A stretch of DNA of 5,655 nucleotides, taken from Planctomycetota bacterium (lineage in GTDB: Bacteria; Planctomycetota; Phycisphaerae; UBA1845; CAIVHJ01). The DNA is taken from assembly GCA_022573485.1 (NCBI GenBank), contig JACZTW010000254.1, positions 1 through 5,655 of the forward strand, read 5' to 3'. Position numbers and translations under genes: made by a program. Positions 4,112 through 5,655 of this stretch are shown here, in pieces (positions within the stretch are counted from its first letter, which is position 1; every line of letters begins with the position of its first letter). The notes beneath the pieces are model-generated. The model was not told where the DNA came from and searched no databases. It worked only from the letters and a program-made list of their open reading frames with translations.

Positions 4112-5655
4112 ATGTCTTCTTCCTGGCTGGATCAACTCAACGTCGCACAGCGGGAGGCCGCCACCCACGGTGACGGGCCGTTGCTGGTCGTGGCGGGCGC
4201 CGGTACGGGAAAAACCAAGACACTCGCGAGCCGGGTGGCTTGGTTGATTGATCAGGGCGTCGAACCCGGGCGTGTTTTGCTGCTGACTTTCACGCGCCGG
4301 GCGGCAGCAGAGATGATCCGCCGTGCCGCACACCTCACCGGCGCGGATAATGTCGCCCAGGTCTGGGGCGGAACGTTCCACGCGACGGCCAATCGGTTGC
4401 TCCGCATCTACGGCACAGCGGTGGGCATCGCGCCGGAGTTCACCGTCATGGATCAGAGCGACGCCGCCGACATGATGAACCTCCTACGCAACGAACTGGG
4501 ACTGTCCAAGCGCGACCGGCGGTTCCCGAAAAAGGGCACGCTGGTCAGCATCTACTCACGGACAGTTAGCGCCGGCGAGAAGCTCAGCGATACGCTGGCG
4601 ACTTACTTTCCGTGGTGCCGCGACGACGGCGACGCGATTCGAGAGATCTTTGAACTCTACATACAGCGCAAAAGGAAGCAAAACGTCCTGGATTACGACG
4701 ATCTCCTGCTGTTTTGGCGGGCACTGTGTACGTCGGCTGTGGCAGACAGGGTCGCGGACCGCTTCGACCATATTCTCGTCGACGAATACCAGGATACCAA
4801 CTCCATTCAAGCGGAAATCCTGCTCCGCATGCGCCGGAACTGCACGAACATCATGGTCGTCGGCGACGATGCCCAGTCGATCTATTCGTTCCGCGCCGCC
4901 ACCATAAAAAACATCCTCGATTTCCCGGAGACTTTCGCGGGAACGCGTGTTGTCACCTTGGAGCAGAACTACCGCTCGATCCAGCCGATTCTCGATGCCT
5001 CGAACAGGGTCATGTCGTACGCCACGCAGCGCTATACCAAAGAGCTGTGGTCCGAGCGCAAGTCCGAGCAAAAGCCGATATTGATCCATTGCATCGACGA
5101 GCCGCAGCAATGCACCGCCGTCTGCGAAAACATCCTGGGCCATCTCGAAGAAGGCATCCCGCTGATGCGGCAAGCGGTGCTGTTCCGCGCCGGCCACCAC
5201 AGCGACCAACTGGAGGTCGAACTTTCCCGCCGGAATATTCCCTTTCACAAGTACGGCGGATTGAAGTTCATCGAAGCAGGCCACATCAAGGACATGCTGG
5301 CCCTGCTGCGAATTCTGGAGAACCCGCACGACGAAATGAGCTGGTTCCGTGTATTGCTGCTGCTGGACGGCGTGGGTCCGAAGATCGCCCGCCGACTGAT
5401 GGACGCGCTCGGCGTGGGCCGGCGGACCGGCTCCGACACTGCTTCCCCAAAGGGAGACACCGTCGAGTCTCCGCTTCGGCGACTGGCCTCCAATCCCCCC
5501 ACCGCACCGCCCGCCGCCCGCGAGCAATTTGAGCAGCTCTGCACCGTCTTGAAACAACTCAGCGGCGTCCAAGCCGACGCAGGACAGCCTGACGGCGTAC
5601 CGTTGCCGACACAGATGGAACGACTGTACGAATTCTACGAGCCGATCTTCCAGCG
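4112..5655 (+). CDS. UvrD/PcrA/Rep-type superfamily 1A DNA helicase, C-terminus off the window edge
   Basis: An ATP-driven 3'-5' DNA translocase, acting in the cytoplasm in repair or replication restart. 514 codons are visible with no stop. Motifs appear in order: Q motif L-N-x-x-Q-R-E-A (residues 9-16), Walker A A-G-A-G-T-G-K-T (28-35), Ia L-L-L-T-F-T-R-R-A-A-A-E-M (56-68), G-T-F-H (87-90), the Y-D-D-L segment (195-198), Walker B V-D-E-Y-Q-D-T (223-229), III V-G-D-D-A-Q-S-I-Y-S-F-R (250-261) and IV L-E-Q-N-Y-R-S (283-289). All key residues are present. A helix-hairpin-helix-like G-V-G-P-K-I-A-R-R-L (420-429) is followed by a proline/serine-rich linker (about 437-470). Motifs V and VI lie beyond the edge. 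ATG 4112 is chosen because the helicase frame upstream has no ATG, GTG or TTG and the Q motif follows directly; the ribosome binding site is weak (CACGGA, about 10 bases away). Which paralogue (UvrD, PcrA or Rep) cannot be settled from this half. Confidence 0.93.
   Translation, partial: MSSSWLDQLNVAQREAATHGDGPLLVVAGAGTGKTKTLASRVAWLIDQGVEPGRVLLLTFTRRAAAEMIRRAAHLTGADNVAQVWGGTFHATANRLLRIYGTAVGIAPEFTVMDQSDAADMMNLLRNELGLSKRDRRFPKKGTLVSIYSRTVSAGEKLSDTLATYFPWCRDDGDAIREIFELYIQRKRKQNVLDYDDLLLFWRALCTSAVADRVADRFDHILVDEYQDTNSIQAEILLRMRRNCTNIMVVGDDAQSIYSFRAATIKNILDFPETFAGTRVVTLEQNYRSIQPILDASNRVMSYATQRYTKELWSERKSEQKPILIHCIDEPQQCTAVCENILGHLEEGIPLMRQAVLFRAGHHSDQLEVELSRRNIPFHKYGGLKFIEAGHIKDMLALLRILENPHDEMSWFRVLLLLDGVGPKIARRLMDALGVGRRTGSDTASPKGDTVESPLRRLASNPPTAPPAAREQFEQLCTVLKQLSGVQADAGQPDGVPLPTQMERLYEFYEPIFQ

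Noticed and set aside
4556..5572. Minus-strand open frame of 338 codons.
   Set aside because: It lies fully opposite the helicase, whose motifs I through IV are intact on the plus strand.
1..5655. CRISPR arrays, transposase genes, rRNA or complete tRNA genes.
   Set aside because: No spaced repeat array, no terminal inverted repeats with a transposase, and no rRNA or complete tRNA sequence could be seen.

Overview
The window looks like part of a GC-rich Gram-negative-type bacterial chromosome. It encodes an outer-membrane beta-barrel protein and two lipoproteins, and its genes carry clear Shine-Dalgarno sites. The overall style (AlgE-like barrel, very small lipoproteins, tRNA without encoded CCA) would fit Planctomycetota, but nothing in the sequence proves the phylum.

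Left part (1-1435): this reads as the right-hand end of an integrated mobile element. Four small genes lie on the minus strand, each with its own ribosome binding site and separated by 28-57 bases. In transcription order they are an 87-aa MerR/excisionase-like helix-turn-helix protein (1049-786), a 66-aa protein (757-557), a 71-aa protein (499-284) and a second helix-turn-helix-like protein that runs off the left edge (248-1). A hairpin separates the second and third genes. No integrase is visible. Upstream of the operon are about 330 non-coding bases holding three perfectly phased 10-bp direct repeats (1291-1320). These are followed by the 3' part of a tRNA-Leu(CAA) gene (1379-1435) that lacks its 5' acceptor strand and D arm. 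A tRNA 3' fragment next to accessory genes is the usual scar of tRNA-directed integration. By that logic the element lies to the left, the intact tRNA gene is expected beyond the left edge, and the chromosome resumes to the right of 1435.

Middle (1436-1942): mostly non-coding, with a cluster of inverted repeats (1581-1697) and a possible 45-aa minus-strand gene (1866-1729) divergent from the next operon.

Right part (1943-5655): a plus-strand operon encodes a 490-aa alginate-export-family outer-membrane barrel (1943-3415) and two small lipoproteins of 65 and 57 aa (3429-3626, 3687-3860). The lipoproteins share a Q-G-x-hydrophobic-N-[ST]-hydrophobic-F-A core and look like diverged tandem copies, so they may be barrel accessories or a matched pair. 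After a 251-base gap with a weak terminator-like hairpin and a weak promoter-like pair, a UvrD/PcrA/Rep-type superfamily 1A DNA helicase starts at 4112. It continues past the right edge, with the N-terminal half of its motifs (Q, I, Ia, II, III, IV) intact.

The strongest novelty candidates are the tRNA-Leu integration scar with its phased repeats, and the barrel plus twin mini-lipoprotein operon.
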